From positions 42,040-106,039 of the forward strand of contig SVMR01000007.1 of NCBI GenBank assembly GCA_015067315.1: DNA of 64,000 nucleotides. Direction: 5' to 3'. The stretch is from Oscillospiraceae bacterium. Its GTDB lineage: Bacteria; Bacillota; Clostridia; Oscillospirales; Ruminococcaceae. A program made the translations under genes and the position numbers. Numbering within the stretch: the stretch's first letter is position 1; each line of letters opens with the position of its first letter. Under the pieces are notes generated by a model that saw only the letters and a program-made list of their open reading frames with translations, was not told the origin of the DNA and made no database searches. Shown in pieces: positions 61,290-64,000 of this stretch.

Positions 61290-62132
61290 ATGTGGACACG
61301 CGCAAGAATCAAACAGGAAGCAAGAAACGGTCTGCGCCGCTTCGGATACTGGATGCCGCTTTTTGTAACCTTTGTTGCGGGAATTCTTACCGGCGGAATC
61401 ACCACCGGCGGAACGACGACGAACAGCATTACGACGGAATATACTGCCGAATACAGCGGCGACCTTACTCCGGCGGGATTTTTTGCCTTTATTGATGAAT
61501 TCTTCGGCGAGTTTTTCTATGAAATCGGCGCTGCTTTTGAGAACATTTTCAGCAATCCGCTTATTGCGATGACAACCGCTTTCTTCGTTGTTCTCGGTTT
61601 TATGATCGGACTTGTTGTTGCCTTCGGTTGGAGCGCTTTTGTTGCCGGTCCGGTTATAGTCGGCAAAAACCGCTATTTTATGGAGCACAGGGCTTTTGAT
61701 TCAAAATTTGAAAGACTTTTCTGGTCCTTCAGAAGCGGAAGATATATGAACGTTGTGAAAATAATGTTCTGGAGGGAAGTTAAAATCTTCCTTTGGAGCC
61801 TGCTTTTTGTGATTCCGGGAATTATAAAATCCTATGAATACAGCATGGTTCCCTATATTCTTGCGGAAAACCCGCAGATTTCTTCCGAACGCGCCTTTGA
61901 ACTTTCGAAAAAGATGACGAAGGGCGAAAAATGGAAGATTTTTGTGCTTGATCTTTCCTTCATCGGCTGGTATATTGTCGGTTTCCTCTGCTGCTGCGTG
62001 GGAATGTATTTTGTTGAGCCTTACCGCGAAGCAACCTTTGCCGAACTTTATCAGGTTATGAGAGAAAAAGCACACGGACTCGGTTTTTCCGATTACACCG
62101 AACTTCCCGGATTTTTTCCGGAACAGAGATAA
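61290..62132 (+). CDS. DUF975-family membrane protein, copy 2
   Basis: The 280-residue protein starts behind AAGGAGGTG and reads WTRARIKQEARNGLRRFGYWMPLFVTFVAGIL. A Thr/Gly-rich external loop (GGITTGGTTTNSITTEYTAEY) follows, then the family phrases VAGPVIVGKNRYFMEHRAFDSKFERLFW, LFVIPGIIKSYEYSMVPYILAENP and FVEPYREATFAELYQ. It is longest of the three copies owing to the first external loop. Own terminator. Function unknown. Confidence 0.88.
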   Translation: MWTRARIKQEARNGLRRFGYWMPLFVTFVAGILTGGITTGGTTTNSITTEYTAEYSGDLTPAGFFAFIDEFFGEFFYEIGAAFENIFSNPLIAMTTAFFVVLGFMIGLVVAFGWSAFVAGPVIVGKNRYFMEHRAFDSKFERLFWSFRSGRYMNVVKIMFWREVKIFLWSLLFVIPGIIKSYEYSMVPYILAENPQISSERAFELSKKMTKGEKWKIFVLDLSFIGWYIVGFLCCCVGMYFVEPYREATFAELYQVMREKAHGLGFSDYTELPGFFPEQR

Positions 62133-62141
62133 CCGATTCAA

Positions 62142-62172
62142 AAAGACTGCCGGCTCCGGCGGTCTTTTTTTG
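62142..62172 (+). terminator. Terminator of DUF975 copy 2
   Basis: aaagactgccgg-ct-ccggcggtcttttttt (one mismatch). Confidence 0.8.
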
Positions 62173-62187
62173 CCGTTGGATTAATAC

Positions 62188-62215
62188 TTGTTTTATAAAA
62201 AAGCCGTGATATAAT
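62188..62215 (+). promoter_or_regulatory. Promoter of DUF975 copy 3
   Basis: TTGTTT, 16 bases, TATAAT, 23 bases before the start codon region. Confidence 0.55.
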
Positions 62216-62238
62216 GAAAACAAAGGGGGCGGATTTTT

Positions 62239-63036
62239 TTGATTTGCAGAAAAGAACTTAAAGAAAACGCAAAGGCAGTTCTTAAAAGATTCGGGTACTG
62301 GAACGTATTCGCGGTGACGCTGATTTCCGGATTTTTGGCGGAGGGAATAGGTTCAAGCGCCATGAGCGGAGTTTCGTCAATGTTTTCAAGCATTATTTCG
62401 GCGGTTTTTGAAACTTCTTCGGATTCGCCTTCATATTCGGAAACCATGGAAACTGTTTTCGGAAATCCGATTTTCACAGCCTGGTTCGTCATTATTCTCA
62501 CTGCTGTGATACTGATTACATTTGCGCTTGCCCTTTGCTTCGGGGTTTTTGTTTCCGGTCCGGTCCTTGCAGGCAAAAACAGATTCTTTATGGAAAACCG
62601 GCTTTACGGTTCAAAATTCGAAAGGCTTTTTTGGGGATTCGGAAAGGGAAGATATCTTCCGATTGCAAAGACCACCTTTGTTTATATGATAAGAATCTTT
62701 TTATGGAGCCTGCTTTTCCTGATTCCGGGAATTATAAAATCCTATGAATATTTCATGGTTATGTATATTCTTTCGGAAAATCCGGAAATCGGCGCCGAAC
62801 GCGCTTTTGAAATTTCGAGCAGAACCACAAAAGGGGAGAAATGGAAGATATTCCTTTTCGAGCTGTCCTTCCTGGGCTGGATACTTCTTGGGTTGCTCAG
62901 CTGCGGAATCGGAGTTTATTTTCTTGAACCCTATTATTACGCTTCCTTTGTGGAGCTTTATCAGAAGCTTCGGGAAAAGGCGATTTCCGAAGGAATTGCG
63001 GATTGCAGCGAACTTCCGGGATATATTCGGAACTGA
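62239..63036 (+). CDS. DUF975-family membrane protein, copy 3
   Basis: The 265-residue protein starts with TTG (LICRKELKENAKAVLKRFGYWNVFAVTLISGFL) behind AAAGGGGG. It shares VSGPVLAGKNRFFMENRLYGSKFERLFWGF, LFLIPGIIKSYEYFMVMYILSENPEIGAERAFE and FLEPYYYASFVELYQKL with the other copies. The first external loop is Ser-rich and differs most. Own promoter and terminator, so the copies can be regulated separately. Confidence 0.87.
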   Translation: MICRKELKENAKAVLKRFGYWNVFAVTLISGFLAEGIGSSAMSGVSSMFSSIISAVFETSSDSPSYSETMETVFGNPIFTAWFVIILTAVILITFALALCFGVFVSGPVLAGKNRFFMENRLYGSKFERLFWGFGKGRYLPIAKTTFVYMIRIFLWSLLFLIPGIIKSYEYFMVMYILSENPEIGAERAFEISSRTTKGEKWKIFLFELSFLGWILLGLLSCGIGVYFLEPYYYASFVELYQKLREKAISEGIADCSELPGYIRN

Positions 63037-63048
63037 AGTTTAAAATAA

Positions 63049-63083
63049 AAAGCGGTGCTAATTTTTGAGCACCGCTTTTTTTG
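63049..63083 (+). terminator. Terminator of DUF975 copy 3
   Basis: aaagcggtgct-aatttttg-agcaccgcttttttt. Confidence 0.85.
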
Positions 63084-63139
63084 TGTGTATCCGATTTCGG
63101 GAAAAAGAAAAAGCACCGATTTTCATCAGTGCTTTTTGT

Positions 63140-63214
63140 TGGTGACCCGTGCGAGAATCGAACTCGCGTTACAGCCGTGAAAGGGCCGTGTCTTAACCGC
63201 TTGACCAACGGGCC
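63140..63214 (-). tRNA. tRNA-Glu (anticodon TTC)
   Basis: On the minus strand the sequence begins GGCCCGTTGGTCAAGCGGTT, has the anticodon arm GGCCCTTTCACGGCC-like with TTC, the T-arm GAGTTCGATTCTC, and an encoded CCA end. The cloverleaf is complete. It is transcribed after tRNA-Met from the same promoter. Confidence 0.93.
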
Positions 63215-63218
63215 ATTA

Positions 63219-63295
63219 TGGTAGCGGCGACTGGATTCGAACCGGTGACACTTCGGGTATGAACCGAATGCTCTAGCCAACTGAGCTACGCCGCC
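63219..63295 (-). tRNA. tRNA-Met, elongator (anticodon CAT)
   Basis: On the minus strand it begins GGCGGCGTAGCTCAGTTGGC, with anticodon stem-loop TTCGGTTCATACCCGAA, T-arm ACCGGTTCGAATCCAGT and encoded CCA. The first acceptor pair is G-U. The sequence matches elongator tRNA-Met rather than an Ile2 or initiator form. Confidence 0.88.
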
Positions 63296-63326
63296 ATTAC
63301 ATTTTTAAAGCCTCAAGGCGAAGATT

Positions 63327-63355
63327 ATTATACAAGATGAAAAGCGAATTGTCAA
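63327..63355 (-). promoter_or_regulatory. Promoter of the tRNA-Met/tRNA-Glu unit
   Basis: On the minus strand TTGACA, 17 bases, TATAAT, about 30 bases before tRNA-Met. Confidence 0.85.
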
Positions 63356-63447
63356 CCCCTTTTTTAAAAATTTTTTAAATTTTTTTATTTTTTATTCAAA
63401 ACGAAAAAACGAATGGGTTTTAGCGGGTTTTTGCGGAAGAAAGCTCT

Positions 63448-63602
63448 ATATATAATATAGTATATAATATATAACTTATAATACTATATATACAATATTA
63501 TATATGCCGGGATTTCGGTTCCGGGAAGGAAAAGAATATTTTGCCGAAAAAAGAATGCTTGCAATTTTTGAAGATATATAATATAGTATTAATACTATAT
63601 TA
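63448..63602. repeat. AT-rich palindromes upstream of the 51-residue ORF
   Basis: TAATATAGTATTAATACTATATTA (63579-63602) is a perfect 24-base palindrome just before the ribosome site. A looser ATATAGTAT...ATACTATAT pair lies at about 63455-63490. Several TATAAT hexamers occur within. The rest of 63356-63447 is A/T-rich with nothing else visible. Confidence 0.55.
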
Positions 63603-63623
63603 AATTAAGGAGGGCTTTTCTTA

Positions 63624-63779
63624 ATGGCGAAGAAGAAAGTTCTTACGGAAGAAGAGAAAGCGGCAAAGAAGCAGCATATTAAAGAAGAGATCCAGGCATA
63701 CGTCTGCATGTTCCTTTTTATTGCGCTTTTTGTAATAATGTTTGCAATGTTTGGAAGCCAATCCAGCCTTTTCAGCTGA
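63624..63779 (+). CDS. Small single-pass membrane protein, 51 residues
   Basis: ATG 63624 follows AAGGAGGG. The protein MAKKKVLTEEEKAAKKQHIK... has a highly charged cytoplasmic N-terminus and one transmembrane helix (YVCMFLFIALFVIMFAMFG), ending in a short tail. It is too short for the track. I do not recognise a family. A perfect palindrome directly before its ribosome site suggests regulation. No partner gene is visible, and it sits between tRNA genes and an rRNA operon. Confidence 0.6.
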   Translation: MAKKKVLTEEEKAAKKQHIKEEIQAYVCMFLFIALFVIMFAMFGSQSSLFS

Positions 63780-63855
63780 AAAAAGTCCAAAAAACGGCTT
63801 GATTATGCGGTTTTAAAGTTTTTTAAAAATTTTTGAAATTTTTTTGAAAAAAGTG

Positions 63856-63884
63856 TTGACAAGCTGGCAATAATTTGCTATAAT
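63856..63884 (+). promoter_or_regulatory. rRNA operon promoter
   Basis: TTGACA, 17 bases, TATAAT, both perfect, preceded by A/T tracts that may act as an UP element. Confidence 0.85.
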
Positions 63885-63889
63885 AACAA

Positions 63890-64000
63890 AGCTGTCACTT
63901 CGAGTGACGGGAAAATGAAAAGGACCTTGAAAATTGAACAACAGGAAGAAACAAGAAGAATTAAACCCTTGTATTCATTTGAGTAAATTCCAAAAGTAAA
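63890..64000 (+). other. Leader of an rRNA operon (16S gene beyond the window)
   Basis: A hairpin GTCACTtcgAGTGAC (63894-63908) follows the promoter. The phrase ggaccttgaaaattgaacaac is characteristic of the leader shortly before 16S rRNA in Firmicutes. No mature 16S sequence is reached by position 64000. Confidence 0.7.

Overview
The window is a chromosomal segment around the replication origin of a Gram-positive bacterium of the Bacillota, most likely an uncultured gut Clostridia of the Oscillospirales type. This rests on the gene order dnaA-dnaN-S4 protein-recF-remB-gyrB-gyrA on one side of the origin and rpmH-rnpA-yidD-yidC-jag-mnmE-mnmG-rsmG-noc-parA-parB on the other, on strong AGGAGG ribosome binding sites, and on Firmicutes-style promoters (TTGACA-17-TATAAT). 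The lineage within Clostridia is inferred, not shown.

Layout. 0-1 kb: end of an ECF sigma factor and a membrane partner. 1-9 kb: a maltodextrin-type uptake region, with a minus-strand operon (binding protein, two permeases, LacI regulator, MalQ) and a divergent plus-strand ATPase gene with a long, highly structured leader. 9-22 kb: mostly minus-strand housekeeping genes (M28 and M20 peptidases, M50 protease, metallophosphoesterase, DUF1653, CPBP protease, TcdA, two DUF1292 proteins, cyclophilin, HemW, Dus, M23 lipoprotein). 23-30 kb: polA, pth and mfd on the plus strand, head-on to replication. 30-31 kb: an orphan small ORF with a structured leader, then repeats. 31-42 kb: the dnaA-to-gyrA cluster on the minus strand. 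About 42 kb: origin region. 42-59 kb: rpmH-to-rsmG, a candidate structured RNA, small membrane and regulatory genes, noc/parS/parA/parB, serS and guaB. 59-63 kb: three DUF975 paralogues and an Arc-like protein. 63-64 kb: tRNA-Met and tRNA-Glu on the minus strand, a 51-residue membrane protein, and the promoter and leader of an rRNA operon whose 16S gene lies just beyond the window.

The most striking layer is non-coding. Nearly every intergenic space holds short modular repeats with conserved arms and palindromic cores that differ from copy to copy. One copy pair forms inverted ends around a small DUF559 endonuclease-like gene inserted between mnmE and mnmG. Other non-coding signals are a multi-hairpin candidate RNA after rsmG, a closed multi-stem leader that can mask the start of the ABC ATPase gene, and a cluster of DnaA-box-like 9-mers about 20 kb from dnaA between dus and hemW.

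All calls come from reading sequence and the supplied ORF translations. No database search, folding program or alignment was run. Counts are by eye.
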